Positions 12,646 through 26,700 of a DNA stretch of 64,000 nt are shown here, in pieces. The stretch is from positions 55,202 to 119,201 of the forward strand of contig AZLU01000126.1 of the NCBI GenBank assembly GCA_002224055.1, in the 5' to 3' direction. This DNA is from Pezizomycotina sp. ARF18. Lineage: Eukaryota > Ascomycota. Positions within the stretch are counted from its first letter, which is position 1; each line of letters starts with the position of its first letter. The position numbers and the translations under genes are program-made. Below the pieces are notes generated by a model. That model did not search any database. It was not told the origin of the DNA and saw only the letters and a program-made list of their open reading frames with translations.

Positions 12646-13332
12646 ACTGTTTGATTATCCCACGGATTTATCGCTACTTAGTATTATTAATTGATTCAAT
12701 AAATAACGAAATTGTCCCAGATTGATTTAAAAAGGTGCTTATTCTTGGACAGAGTATTGTTATAACGGTGCAAATTTGAAAGATTGAAAGCAAATTGTCA
12801 ATCGAGCATGATAGGTAGCTTCTAGGCTCAATTCAGGGGTGCTTGTTGAGTTCCAAGCCAGCCCATCCCAACGCCTGGATGCTTTTATAAATCCCCTTTA
12901 CATTACTATCCATCCGAGGACTTGGTTTTTTGTCTTAGAATACATTCCATTTTCGTATGGGTTGGAGCCGTTTCGAATTCCCTCATCCTTTCTGGTTCCC
13001 TCCATGATATTGTCAATTTACAATTCCTTCTCTTCACCATAAGAGTTAATCTTATCTGTAACAAATTTGCCGATTGAGTATAATACCCTTATCGCTTCTG
13101 ATCCGCGCCGTCCCGCCAGCGGGCTTCTGTCCGCCCAATCCAGCAACCTGTCCAGCCTTACTTCAGCTGCAATGGGCAATAAGTTAGTAACGAGGACCGT
13201 GTCTAAGTCGTTCGTCATATTCATGAAAGTAAAGGTTTGGGAAAAGAACGGAAAGCGACGTACGAGTAAACGATTTCCCAACCGGATCCTGCGGTCCAGC
13301 TCCCTAAATATCCAAAGATGTTAGCGTACGTG
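12646..13332. other. Intergenic region
   Basis: This is the convergent space between the plus-strand region ending at 12645 and the small minus-strand gene that stops at 13333. An 87-codon minus-strand frame at 13018-13281 contains a plausible LPIAAEVRLDRLLDWADR stretch, but it has no partner exon or recognisable motif, so I leave it uncalled. Confidence 0.4.
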
Positions 13333-13635
13333 TTATAAGCCTCGCACAGTCGTCTCGGGTTGCTCCCAATCGGACCCCGCCTGGGCTGACAAGACCAAAA
13401 GCTAAAAAGCCGGACCACTACTGAATTGACTTACGATATTATGCTTCCCCGTTCCTTTACTATGGTCGGCGACGCTGGCCTGATCCTCCGTCGCGTGCGC
13501 GTCCTCGGCAACGCGACTCTTGATCTTGTCGCTCGTGTGATCACCTTTGTTGGTGCGGGCAGCGGTCGTCGAGAGGAGGCGACTGCGGGCTGCAAGCGGC
13601 AACGAGAGGACGCGAGACCTGACGATGCCTGACAT
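13333..13635 (-). CDS. Small protein with mitochondrial presequence (82 aa, 2 exons)
   Basis: Exon 1 (13635-13435) encodes 67 residues beginning MSGIVRSRVLSLPLAARSRL. This Arg/Ser/Leu-rich, acid-free start ending near LSTTAAR is a typical matrix-targeting presequence. The rest is hydrophilic (DKIKSRVAEDAHATEDQA). The intron (13434-13381) has donor GTAAGT and acceptor CCCAG. Exon 2 (13380-13333) adds AGSDWEQPETTVRGL and a TAA. Unspliced reading would give a less natural tail, so I prefer the two-exon model. There is no frame break. The function is unknown; assembly factors and small respiratory-chain subunits have this size and layout. The start was chosen because the presequence begins there, although an in-frame ATG lies further upstream at 13824. 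Confidence 0.65.
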
Positions 13636-16600
13636 TGTGAAAGAAGGACGATAGAAGTGAAGTAAGATGTTATGTCTCTGACGAAGGATGCTTTGATTTG
13701 AATTGACGATTTGTGTTACAGTTGAAGTTGTTTGTTTCTTGATTGCTGATTGATGGATTGTTAAGGAGTTGAAGGGTTCAGAGTAGTAGTAATTAGAAAT
13801 TGAATTATTGGCCGGTGATGACATCCCGTTTTTCCTGTGACGTAATTTTATTCATAGCGAATTTTTTCGCGGGGATATAAAAAAAAAAAAGAAAAGAAAA
13901 AAAAAAAAAAACAGGCGCGAATTTCACATGGGAATCGATCTTCACCCTGCATAAAACAAGCAAAAGAATTATTCGGAATTATTCTATTTGGTTGCCTCTT
14001 ACGATATCATGGGCAGGGGGCTAAAGGTCAGATGCTCACGTGAAGGAAGGCTGTGGATGGATGACTCGTGCGAGTGCGTACCAAGTTTCTCGTTAAAATG
14101 TATATAGCAAGTGGGGCAGGCGAGATGAGGATATACGACAGTATTAAACCAATTACGAAGCTTCAAAACATCCTCTCAGCAAATAAGGTCATCAATCGCT
14201 TCACGAGATGCTTAGAACGTCTACTGCTCATGCGGCTTCAATCAGATACGTCCACTGGCAATTCAACTCGGGACTATTATATACACAGAAGCCCTCTTAG
14301 ATCCTGCTACAAAAGCTGAGCACCTTGACTCTAAGCATTTCCCTCCTGCAATGTGAAGTACTGGCCTCAATGTGATCCTCACCGCAAAAATTTAAGAAGG
14401 CGTGATGCTAAACAGCGGCGATACGCCATCAATGTGCAGCTTTTGTTTCAAAAAAAGACTTTTATGACATAAAAAATTAGGCGCCGAAGGCTAAAGATAC
14501 CTATTCTAACGGTATATTGTAGAGATTGCCTCACTATCCCAAAACGTAGATCTAGGATATTTTATGATGAATCAATTCTCTGTATCCGTTAGCCCAGCAC
14601 TGCTATCTAGATACAAATAATTCTAGGAGCAAACTTCTATCAGTCCGGTTTGAAGCACTTAAAACCTTAATTTCGCCCACCCTCATCGTCGACGAGCTCC
14701 CCGCAAGGTCCCGGTCCGGATAGAAATTCTTGATCCGAATCAAGCCTCGAGTTCTGTCCGCCCGTCGAGAACAGTCCAGGTTAAAATATATTTCCCAATT
14801 GGGATATATCTCTGTCCACAACTCGAGAATCAGTCGAAGTCGTCATGACACCGTGAAGACGTTCCTGAAGGATTCAGAAAGGAGCTAGCGAGTCTATTCT
14901 AGAACTGGGGGGAGGGAGGGGGGGAGTTTGGAGAAACATTTATAGTGCGATATATTGCTTAGATATAGTTCTGGTCGCAGTTCAAACCATGTTGGGTTCC
15001 CTAGGAGGTGAAAACGGACTTTTTGCCACTAAAATTGCTGTTAGTCTAGTATTGAGGTGGCGGCGACTCGAGAACAAGTAGTTGGCGTGGAACGAGTTGG
15101 CTTCTTCTTCATTTCCCCTTGAGGGAGGCGAAGTGGAATCAACAAAGCTTCATTTTAGTGGAAAGGCCCAAAACTTAATGTCCACGAAACCCTCAGCCGG
15201 CGGCAAAGTAGATATGCCCATATGCAGCTGGGGTAGCCACCCGAGGCGTTCTCATATACTCGCCACCGGTAAGCAGCATCTTAATCTCCACACTCCGCGG
15301 AGTTGATTGGTGCTTGTTTCGTTTATTTCGACCCGATATTCATGGAGATATTCATGCTTAAAAGTGCTTACTGGGCTCAATATGGCCTTCCCCGCGAGAA
15401 AAGAAACTCACCTTATATCATCGTCGAAACAGCTAGCAAGGGCATCAAAGGCATCATTTCCGATGCTCCTTCTTGCGTACTTTCGAACGGCGTAGTCAGT
15501 GTAGTGGGGCGGTATGGGTTGGGACACCTGAATTTAGGTCCGGCGCTGTTTGAGGAGGAGCTTCACCAGTGACGAGCTTAAACCTTATTTTGACTCTGAC
15601 CAAGTGGTATAGTCCGCACATGGTGAGTACATGGTACTCATCTGCATGCTCTAGCGGATCAAATCACGTTTGAATTGCTGAAATCGGGTGGGTTACTGGT
15701 GAGATAATGATGGACGATGTTTGGAGTGCTTGCGCGGCGTTTTCCTCAATATAATTTTTATTACAGATGTTTAAGTAGCGTACTCCGATCTACTCAACTT
15801 CTGAAAAGGTATTTCCATAATGTCTCCGAGTCTGTTAAGATGTTTTCCAGTCACTAAAGGCGCCCCCGGTGGAATGCATCTCGTGCCTACTAGGGTGTAT
15901 CCTAGAGAAATCAATGCAGTCCTATGAGAACTAGGAAAACCTATATTCTACGCCAGCGAGTACCTTTTAGCCCTATGAAGTGTTCCGAAATTACTCGCAT
16001 CGCCGTCGCCAAACGCCGGCTCCTGACTCTGGCCATCCAAGTGGGTTGCACAGGGGTCTTCGTTTCTCGATCTCGTATTGTTAGCGGGGGCTTCGCCGCC
16101 GAGTTACGCCGAGGACCTACCAAAGACCACTAAACCTTCTCCTAAGACACAAGCGAGTTACTTCCATTGAACGAAAAAGCGGGCTGTGTGAAACATTAAT
16201 TCTGCGCTAGGTTTTAAAAAATATCGATCTAATTACGTTTGCTTTGAGGTTCGTAAATCATGCAACGTCGGGCCGACGAAGTCCTTAGTAGTATATAATT
16301 GGCAATAGCGATGCATGAAGTAGGTTTGCGAGGATTTACATCAAAGCCATCGAGTTCAATTTGAAAACGAGCGCATGATAGAGGTAACTTGGTAACTTTC
16401 GCAGCTCACAAGGCAGCAGAGCTAGTGTACAGCTTCAAACCTTGATATACATAATACATAAAATGCACTAGGCAAGAGAGCTGCTATTCTGGATTTTGAT
16501 TTTCCCTGAATGTAGGTATCGTCAGTTCCTCGTCGATCCTTCCTATCGTTGACAGGTTTGATTCCAGGGTGGTATCTATTATCTAATATCCCCATCTGAC

Positions 16601-17797
16601 GATTTCTCTCAAAGCAGTCATTTCTCCTCGTAACAGCCCTGTAGATCACTGGCGAGTCACAGACTATCTTCTTTTTTGTTTCTGGGTCCTTTTCTTGATA
16701 TATGCCACGATAACGCAAGACGTTTTGTTCGCCAAAGCGATCTTTCTCGTCGTAATATCCCCCGTGGTACTAGCCTGAGCTAGCGGGAAACAGGAATCAG
16801 GAAGCAGGAATCGATCTCTAGGGGTGAAATATGCGGCTTTTTGCGTGTCTCTAGTCTTTAACTACTTGAAGTTTAGCTTTTACTGTTGCGAATCTCGCAA
16901 TCTATCCTTATTTCACACCTTCCGTTTCGCTAATGCAAGTACGGTACTTTTACGGAGTACATTTTGGCTTTAAAGAAACCTTTGACTTCTAACTGCGCTA
17001 GTAAATAGCCTCGAAACTAGTAAGTGCTAGTCTTGAAACTTGAACTTTTTCTGCAGCGGAATGGTTTGATGGTTCACGCCGTGGTAGAAGAAGTAACGCT
17101 AGCGACTTTCCTTCGGCCGACCGACGTCATTATGGTAAATTCAGTATATGAGATCATGGTGTAGAGCAATAGTCGTACGTGGAATAGTCGCGCAAACTGT
17201 AAAGTATCACATCTGCGATTTGATCAAAGTCGCTCGTGTTCCAGCGGATATAATCATTTTAGCGCGAAGTCTGCAGGGTCTATAATTCCGATATGTTTAT
17301 TGAACCCCGACCGGCGTTTGTTTGGGAAATCCTAAATGTTATCTATCCGAAGGAGTATTAGGATGCAATAAGAGCATATTCGTTTACTCGCATCTTCTTT
17401 TTCATGCGATATATCTTGTTTCTCATGATTTGCTCGCTCTCCTGATTATACACCCCGTTTTTTCATGAATTTTCTCTGAGGAACTGCCGTATAAGGGACG
17501 CGGGGGAAATTAATCGATGCAATTGAATACATTCGTATTTTTGTCGGAATAAACCAGGGAACAACCTTCAACTGTGTAACATGAAACCCGCTAATGTCGG
17601 CACTTACTCGCCATTTCCATCGTTTCTTCTTTAGAAGTAGGCAGAAACCCCATTATGATTCTCCGCGGGAATCCCCAGAAATACGATCCTATAAGAGCCG
17701 GCTGCGCCGCCGTGGCAAAACATTGAGAAAAAAGTTTTAAAGACACAAAGGTATTCAAAAAGAGAAAATCGCGGGCGCCGCAGAAACCGTTTTGGGC

Positions 17798-17799
<2 letters not shown>
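13636..17799. other. Gene-poor region
   Basis: I find no supportable gene. An interrupted A-rich tract with embedded Gs lies at about 13879-13911. Short plus-strand frames at 15082-15306 and 15303-15572 are open but lack motifs, introns or neighbours that would support them. The region could hold old, unrecognisable element remains. Confidence 0.4.

Positions 17800-17838
<39 letters not shown>
17800..17838. repeat. (TTA)13 microsatellite
   Basis: A perfect trinucleotide run of about 39 bases in noncoding DNA. Confidence 0.95.
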
Positions 17839-19043
17839 GGTAAGGTAGTAGTATGATACATTGCTTAGGAAAATCCGAGGCGGTTTGCTTTAATACGAAG
17901 GGGAGGGGCACAAGCGGCAAGAGTTCAAATGTATCGGCTCATCTCATCCTCAAGCTTAGCGTGTTGGCGCTAGTGATGAATAAGGCTACGAAGCCGAGAA
18001 GGGGGTGTTTTTTACTCCGTGGGGGACGGGGGGTTTTAGACACAAAGAGGAAAGGAAAGGGAAAGGGAATGGAAGGTAACGCCTTGTTGTTTGGTGTTTT
18101 AATACGGTTGAAGGGTACAGGTACAGGCACAGTACATGTGGGACGGAGCAGAAAATCGGCGAACTGAGAATCAAATCATTTTATCCCAAATATATGCCAA
18201 TGCCAATGCTGTATCTTTTTTTGTCTGTCACGATTGTAAACGAAGAAGCATGAACATTTTATCATGATCGGTGAGACATTTGGGAAAATGAGAGCCGTAT
18301 GGGATCGGCAGGAAAAAGGATATTTCTCGAAGCCTTGAGGTATGGTACTTCATTTCCGTGCTTCAACAGTCATACGATCCATATTGACTAGAGAGATACC
18401 TAGAGGCTATGTTACTACTGCATGAAGCTATACAATCTTCTGAAGTATCATGATAGCACATCCAGAGTTTGATCACGTCGCATGATTTGATGAGAAACAC
18501 TTCGCAGTGTGTATTTCTAGCGGTAAAAACACCTAAAAAGACATGGAGACAATCTTTGAAAGGAAATGAAGGAAATGATAGTGGACATATGGACTTAGAA
18601 ATTGAGGAGAGATGAAAATTTTAAAGAACTTGATCGTGATATTAGACAATAGCATTGAAGAAAAGAAAATACAAGAGAGTGTTCATAAACCCAAGCGGAA
18701 AACTGGGGTAACGAATAGAGAGCAAGTATAGACTCGAGAGAACGAAGAAGAAATCTAGAAGCAAGAAGAGAATCCAATATGGCGCGCCTTAATACACCGT
18801 CTTGGAGAAAACTACCAAGATTGAGGAAAACCAACGAAATGAAAAACCCGAAAGATATTCCCAGCAGAAAAAACAAAAAAAAAAAACAAAAAAAACAAAA
18901 AAAAAGAAGACCCTTGTTTTTTTGATATACTTATTCCTTGCCAAACGATGTGCATCCCAAAAATAACCATATTAATGTCTACCAAGTGCATCCCAACGAA
19001 ATTTCAAGTTAATGATGATAATGGATCAGATTCAAAACAGAAA
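17839..19043. other. Intergenic region with A-rich tract
   Basis: No gene is supported. Purine-rich stretches (GGAAAGGGAAAGGG near 18050) create long antisense frames of Pro/Phe-rich composition that I reject. An interrupted poly-A tract lies at about 18870-18905. The last part is the 3' flank of the DUF3632 gene. Confidence 0.45.
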
Positions 19044-20755
19044 CTATTGAGGTGCCGCCCACCCATACTTTTGAACCAAACCTTCCATGCCAGTTCGGAC
19101 CTTCTCGGCGATCCTCCTGACGTCTTCCCGCCTATCCCGGCCTTCTGCAGCCCACTTCAGCCCGAGCATCCACCTCTCCCAGTTCTCCTTCGTAAACTTT
19201 TCTTCCTCCTCGAGTTCCGCCTTCCGAGGTCGATCTCCTCCAATAAGCCGTAATACGTCCACCCTTATTAACTTCGGCGCCGTTGTTGCCTCCGCAGAGG
19301 AAGAACAGCAGCTCGCCTGAAACGTTCCAGACCTTCTCCAGAGCAATGATCGGCGTGTCGGCCTTCTGCGCGCACGGGAATCGCGGGTTCGTCGACGACG
19401 ATGGGATAATCGTAGCGAAGGAGAACACGAGCGCTAAGGGAGAAGCAAAGGACAACAGCGAGGTGTTGTCGTGAACGGCCAGGTGAGCATTGAACTCAGA
19501 GGCCAAGACGTACTCGCGTCGGTCGTATTCCTCTTGCGGGGTCAAGTTGGTGGGGTCTTGAACCGGGTTAGGGGCCTCTGTAACCGCGTCCAAAGTTAGT
19601 ATCAGTTTTCCAACAAAGCTGAAGATTCGTCGTCCTGAGAGTAACGGGGATGAAGGGTAAGGGAGTAATACGAGAAACGTAATCCTTCAACATCCATCTG
19701 ACCCGCAGATCCATGCAGTCCTCGGCTACAGGTATGTTTTCCGAGATTTGCCATGTATTCCATCTCTCCTGCTCTTTGGCGTGGCTGAAGAAGGCGACTA
19801 AGAACACGGCAACAATCTCGTGGCATTGCGGCTGGAGAAAGATCAGCTTAGCGATGAGATAGTACCTGGTAACCACAAATTGCGCAATAGTTAGCGATTG
19901 GTCAGTCAAGAAATGAACCAATAAAAGTCGCAATATAGTATGATTCGTAAAAAGAAAAACGAAAACCTTTAAAGTGGAAAAGAACGAAAAGAAAAGAAAT
20001 ATTTGCGTGAATTCTTTTTTGGCTCCTTTTTTTTCCCCCTTTAATTAGATAGAAAGTTCTCCATGTATGTCCGTGTTATATCCCGATTATGAAACCATTA
20101 GGGACGTTAGAACTCAGACAAGAGGAACCTCGTATTTCCGCAGAATCGGAAAGAAGGGCAGTGCCTGTATCCTAAACGACTTGCAGATTTGCAAAAGCCC
20201 GGAAGAGCGATCTTATTTTGGATCCGCCACAAGACAGGAGGATGCGGAAGAAAGATGTAATAACAACGTGGGGGGAGGGGTTTCAGAATTTTTCCATTCT
20301 TACCAAAGTCTGTAGGTCAGGCTCCTGAGGTGCGGCGTCGGTTCGGACGGGTAGTCATCCGGGAGCTGCTTGTTGAGATCGAGATGGAAACAAAGCCTAT
20401 CATAGACCTTTTCCGCCAAATCGCGGCCCGTCGCTTCCATATCGGGAGATACCGCCGCGGAAAAACCGCTGCTATCCCCTTTGCTGCTAGCGTCGGAGGG
20501 GGACGATTGTGATTCGATACTGCTGGTAAGGCTGCTGCGGCGGTCCTTGTTCCTGGTGTATTTAGCAATAGCAGTCTGGATGAAAGGGGCGACGTCTAGC
20601 AGGAACGCCATTGCCTTCTCGTCGTAGAAATCGTCCATGGCGCTGCGATCCTCGGCATCGTTGACTTCGTGCTCTAGCTCCTTGACGGTTCTGTCGTTCA
20701 CGTTCAGGATACGCTGGCGCTGAACAGGGGAAAGCTCGTTGATTTGGATAGGCAT
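19044..20755 (-). CDS. DUF3632-family fungal protein
   Basis: A cytosolic fungal family of unknown function. Exon 1 (20755-20304) begins MPIQINELSPVQRQRILN and carries an acidic, Ser-rich region. Intron 1 (20303-19866, 438 bases, long for this window) ends CCAG and joins in frame to WYYLIAKLIFLQPQ (19865 onward), the helical core with SHAKEQERWNTWQISENI. Intron 2 probably starts GTTTCT and ends GGTTACAG at about 19583, with CTGATACTAAC as branch site, and leads to APNPVQDPTNLTPQEEYDRR. The C-terminus (TKENWERWMLGLKWAA, about 19180) matches the ERWxFW-type end of the family. The frame changes once near 19270-19230, by an indel or an unrecognised intron. An upstream in-frame extension to 20896 is rejected because it is basic and low-complexity. 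Confidence 0.65.
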
Positions 20756-23700
20756 GTTGTTGAATTCTTTATTCTTTAGTCTTCGCGCGTTATTTCCAAT
20801 TGGAATGCAGAATGTGGATCCCCCTACTATAGTTGCCAGTAGCTTCTTGGTTCTAGTCTTCTTTTGGCGGGTTCGGAGAAAAATATCGGGGTCCAAGAAT
20901 AGTGGGGCGAGAAGAAAGAGGAGGATTCAAACAAAAATGCAAGCGATAATCAGGCCGCGGTAAGGACAGTGTAGTATCGAGAGATCCAAGATATAGCAAA
21001 AAATCAGGTGAACATGCAAACAAGTTTAGAAGAGGGGATATATTATCAGATTATGCGACTTATGCTAAATATATATAAAGATATATGGTTGGGCCGCGTA
21101 AGGGTCTAGTTCATGATACTTTTCGCAGAAAAGCAATGAGATGATTCGATAGAGGGGTTAGAAAACAGAGGAGGGAAGGGCTGAACAGTAAGAAATGATG
21201 AGTTGGCGTGCTCTAAAGAATTTTTTCCAGGAAAAATATCAAGAGGGAGGGAACAGGACGATATATACAAAGACAGGAAGGACCCAACTAGCATGCTAGA
21301 AAGTATAAGTGAGTGACTGAGGAGAGAGAGAGAGATAGGCTAAAGGAAGGAACGACAGAAGTCACTAAAAGAAACCTAGTAACACGCTAGCCGGGCCCAA
21401 AGGTACTATACTTAGAGGACAGAAATACCGGAGCGACGCTAGTAACAGGTCTCCGTTTTCCTGCTAATTATTGTCCTGCAATTTTCAGACAAAATTTTCT
21501 TCTTTTTCGTGTTCAGACAATGTATCCTTTGTCGCAGCGACTAGTAACAATGGAGCAAGCGCAGCCAGGCCAGGCCCCCCACACGCACCCTAAACTCCTT
21601 GCTAGTTTAGTACCTGTCTCTCATGAGCAGAAAAAAAAAGAGAGAGGTACAGAAGGGATTGACAAAACTGAACATCTAATACATATTAAACAACAGAAAA
21701 ACCCCGGACACAGCCCAAAAATAAGTTATGAATCTCAATCATGGGCATTCCTGGGCAATTTAGCGCTAGTGCGGTATCATCATCATTAGTATGTCATGCA
21801 TGCATTTCCCTTGCGACTCTCTTCCTTTTTTTTAGGGCAATCAGAATCGAATAAGAGGAATAAGAAGACCCGTTAAGGTCAACTTGAAGAGTTGGTTTGA
21901 AACTAGTGCCGCTAGCGTTACTAAAGAGCACTTTGGAGCAGCCGGTCGGAGCAGGTTATACCAATCGAAACGGCGACCTTAATGGCTAATGGTCGTCCGA
22001 CCCGCTAGCACGGGCTCTTAGCGCAAAGAGCAAGGAATTTTGGGTCCCATTTCCCTTATCACTACGTGCCGGCGAGCACACCACCTTGGACTTAGCGTCA
22101 AACTAGAGTAGCAACTACTGAGAGGATCAAGTTGCTCCGTAAGTTACGGAGCTAAGAATAAAAATAAAAATAAAAATAATTAATAAAATAAGATCACTTG
22201 TACTCCAAAAATCTATTGAGCTCGTCTGAAGCTAGTCCGAGTTCCTGTGTTAGTTACAACAAGGAAAAGGGTAAAAAAAAAAGACAAGAGCTGACCAACC
22301 AACAGAGTTCCTCGGAGGGGCACTTCCAAAGAACAAGAGGAGGGTAAACTATTAGAGCAGATGCTAGGCAAATTAAGAGAAAAATGCACTAATAGAAGCG
22401 TACTAGCTGCTAGCAGTCGCACCACATTAGGTTGTGCAGTAGTACGCTTCACTCTCCTCAACACCAACCTGAATTTCTCACCAGTCAACGTCGAGTTCGA
22501 CCCTTCTTCTTCTTTTCCGCTTTCTTGTTCTGAGAAATGAAAAAAAAAATTTTTTTTCTCTTCTAATCTCTTTTTTGGCTTGTCAACAATGTCAAGTACT
22601 TAGTACTTTAGTTATTTGTTATTTGTTCCGGCCACCAGTACCAGTCTATTGGGATTTCTAGGTAGATAGATTACTATCCTGCACGGTAGGAAATTATACA
22701 CCTATTAATATTCCACTTTTTGAATTAATTAGTTAATCCCGCCACGTAACAGCTAATAAGAAGCTATTGCTTTTTGAATAACTGGTCTATAACCATTTTG
22801 GCAACCCAACCACCCCCCTTCGCTTAGTGTCGGTTTCAACATTCCAGATTAATTTCGTGATAGACATGAAGCATTGGCGTTGAAAAAAGTTGGAGTTTCT
22901 TTTCTTTTATGTGTGTGTTTCTAATGTATTACAATCCGGGCCGTGTATGAAGACTTTTGCGTTCACTGCATGCGAGAAGAAAAAAGAGAAAGAGCGAATA
23001 AAGGTCGAATGAGAGGAGATCCTGGAGATTATCTGGATTACTTCGGACTAGTCTGACTTTGGAACATCCGACGAAATCGATAAAAGCCGACAAACTAAAA
23101 CAAAAAGGAAACAGATTGACTAGATTGACCAGATTGACTAGATACTTATTTGTTCTTCATCTCTTCCTAAGTACTTCCTTCAGCCTTCTCTTTCCTTTCT
23201 CTCGTGACGTCTTCATATTCCTTCCCGCATTAATTTCCAGAAGGGAATTTGCCGACGAAAGTATAGCTAATCTACCCATCGGCGATCTCCACAGATTTTT
23301 TTTTTGTTCTGCTTTTAGCGCAAAAGCTTCATAGTGTTTGTTCATCCTTCTCTGTACCCTGAGCGGTACGAATGTACAAGTGCAAAATAACATCATGGCG
23401 TGCTTTTCCACACAGAAAATTCTCGCCAATCTCCCCGAACGGCTGCTCGTTGTATACTTTTGGACTTTGACAAATGGGGTTCACCTGGGGTCGATGACAC
23501 GGGTGTGGAAGATCGATTACAGTTAGTACGCAAGAAGTGCGCAAGACGTCAAAAAGCTAAGTTAGGTGGATAGCAAGGGAAAAAAAAAAAAAAACACAAC
23601 GAGCAAGGGGGAACGAGAGAAGGGCTGATTCTGTGATTGGATTGGATTGGATTGGGTCGCCAGACCAAGCCAGCCAGCCATATTTGCGCAGAGGGTTGAC

Positions 23701-26700
23701 AAAAGAGGATAACGGAATGGCCGATGCACCCCCCCCAGATACAAAAACCGCCCGTTACATGGGTGTAGTAAAGAAGTGCTTGAAAAAAAAAAAAAAAAAA
23801 AACGTGTGATGAATTTCGTATCAGCCCAATAATCAGGGACGGAATATTTTCCACTTTGCCTTCCCGGATTAACCGTATTTACCTGGTCACTTCCGTCGTC
23901 TACAAATAGACATGCCAATTTTTTATGTATTATGTACTGGTTTACATTATTATGCATAATAGAAAGCCTTTTCCATTTGTTTTCCTTTCGTTTATTCCTT
24001 TCAATCCGAAGGCACGAAGGATATGATCCAACCAAACCAACAAAAGCCTATGACGAAACAAATAAGAATACTTAGTTAAAACTAAATACGCAAACACACG
24101 AACTAGCTTACGAGAATATCTTGGGTTCTTTTTTTTTTCCTCTTTGTGCATTTGTAGTATACTAGTACTACGTTACACAACAACGATCGTCAGAAGACTA
24201 GTTTTAAGCCACTCCTCTCTGAAGCACTAAATGTTTGGCTAATGACTCTAGCGCACACTGATATTGACTAAACGATTCTAATAATCACTAGATTGTTCAC
24301 TAATGTTCATCTTAGCGCTCAATTAGTTCTCTATAGCTGGGACTGATAAGACTAAAGACAGGAATGTTTTTTCATCCTTTTGTCCCTTCCTCCTTTTGTC
24401 CCTTTGTCCTTGTCTAAAAGGACCCTTGAAAACCTGCTGAGGAAATAAATAGCGCGGTATCAAGTTTGCGAGATGGACGCTAAACCTCGCAGAGTAGGCA
24501 GACCAAAGACACCTTTGGCTAGACAGTAGAAAAAAAATACTAAGTAATAATAATAAAAAAGACACAAAGCGTCGATTGTTTTATTTCCGCCGTGTTATCG
24601 TATTTTTTTTTTCTCAGTACGAGTGTGTAACTACACTTAGACAGGATTTGATCTTATGTATATCAAAATATTCATCGGCATTTTTTCAGGAGGTTGTTAG
24701 CTTGTTCGAGAAAGGCTTATGGAAAGAGATTGATGGGTACAAACCCCGCCAGGGGCCCAGAGGGACGGGTGGGGGTCAGGCTTGACCCCGTCCTAGTCCT
24801 TATGTCAGCATGGGCGAAGTATCAAGGATCATTGATGATTGATGGAAAGTCCGTAAATTTTCTTTCTGTAACTGTGGCACTTTAGCGTCGCTTTTTGGCA
24901 GCAGGTGCGAACATGTGAGATTATTATAAGACATTCACGAGGTGGGCTGTTCGAAATTCTTTCCGAGGGATTCATTATCCTTGTCCTATACTCCTTTCCG
25001 ACTGTTATTTACGGTAACGGTCTAGTCCGTGATGATCCCAAATAGTTCGTTAATACTTGAAGCTTGAAGCTTAGCTCAAAAAAGGCTCGAGACAAAACAC
25101 AAGATATAAAAACGATTGCGATAGAACAAAACGATATACTTTGTTTATCGCGCAGTTCAATTTCATATTTCGTTTAAATTCCGAATCTGCATGTAAAGTC
25201 TCTCGGATGGAGTTGTTGCGAGATTATCGAGTATCTCAACAACCGAGGTAATGAGTTCTTCGGAGGTAATAATCGCAGACCAGCATGATACTAAGGATAA
25301 TAGATCGGAGGCGAGACTCGACTCCAAACCGGCGTAGTCACCATATACGGAAAGGATAGATTTAATGGCTAGAAATACGACGCGTTATTTTGGGCTTTGA
25401 TATTGTATGGTCTCACAACTCATCAGAACAGAAAAAAAACGCGCCCATTGAAACATCTAGTGTGCTAAGGCCTAGACTATCCGTAATCAAAGGTCTAGGG
25501 TTGCGGAGCGGCTCCACAATCGCGCAATCGAACTTTATTGTTGTAGAATTGCGAATTAAAACTCTACAGTCGATAAAACAAAAAGGATTCATAATAAAAA
25601 AAAACGGAGAGGGTTCAGATAGTGCACGTGTACCATGTGGCATAAGGCTGTCCGGTTCAGGTCGCGGAATAGGGATTGTTAGACAACGAGCTGTCAGGCA
25701 CAAAAAAAATCCGAATGTTCCGCTCGCAGTGTGTATATACATGATTGTACCTGCAGCCGCTGGGGTAACTTCCCTATCCTTACCATTGAATCAAAGATTT
25801 CCACGTCCAGGAGATACAGACAATGTGTAGGTCGTGCGAAGTGTTTCGGTCGGCCGAGCCCAGCTCAACCGAAGGTGGATTCCCCTAGCAAAACTAAATA
25901 CATCGTAGGAAGACGGGTTATTCAGGATACTTGCATGCATTCATGGTAGCCTGATTTTTCAATCAGGTCGTCTGAGGTGAAGGCCTAGAACCCTGAGATT
26001 CAAGCCTACCTGTTAATTTGCAACCCAGGTATTTGAACCTTAAACCCATCGGATTCAACATGCACAAGCCCTACATGTAATTTGATTCGAGGAGAGATGG
26101 ACATTTTCTGAAGGATATTTTATAGTAGTTTCTTATATAATTAGGATGAATAATTGAGATTTGGAATTCTCGTCGGAGGTAATGTCTTGTTACACAGAAA
26201 ATCTCGCCGAGAATTTATTCCATTTTATATATCAAACAGTATTATAATTTAAAAGTACGACACTTCAGGTTTGACATCCGGTCAATATCATGGTCGGGTT
26301 TGAGGGCGAGGGAATTATATCACTGGTGGAAAAAAAATTTTTTTTAAGCCAGTTTAATGCCGAATCACGAGTCCATGATTTGGACACAGCTTCGAAACAA
26401 GTGCGTCGGACGAACGACTTATATAAGACCAACACTCGGGACTTTATCAAGATATAGTTCGCATACTGCCTTAGCATTTTCCGGATAATTTCCAATTAGC
26501 TCAACTCACTCATAGGAACACAGAATGCGAAGAAGGAGCTAGTTTAAGATAACATGATATATGACACCAATACATTTACCGAGCTCCAGAAAAAGACGCG
26601 TGTCTACCCAGGAGCTAGATACAATGTCTATTCGGCCGGGGAGATTCTTATTAATAAATATTCTAAGCTGTTCATAGACTGATATATGATCGAATTTCGT

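Noticed and set aside
15082-15572. Two adjacent plus-strand frames that could be one gene
   Set aside because: No recognisable domain or splice pair. The composition is not clearly coding.
17939-18174. Overlapping frames on both strands with Pro/Phe-rich or Gly/Lys-rich product
   Set aside because: They come from a purine-rich simple sequence. No start context, intron or motif supports them.
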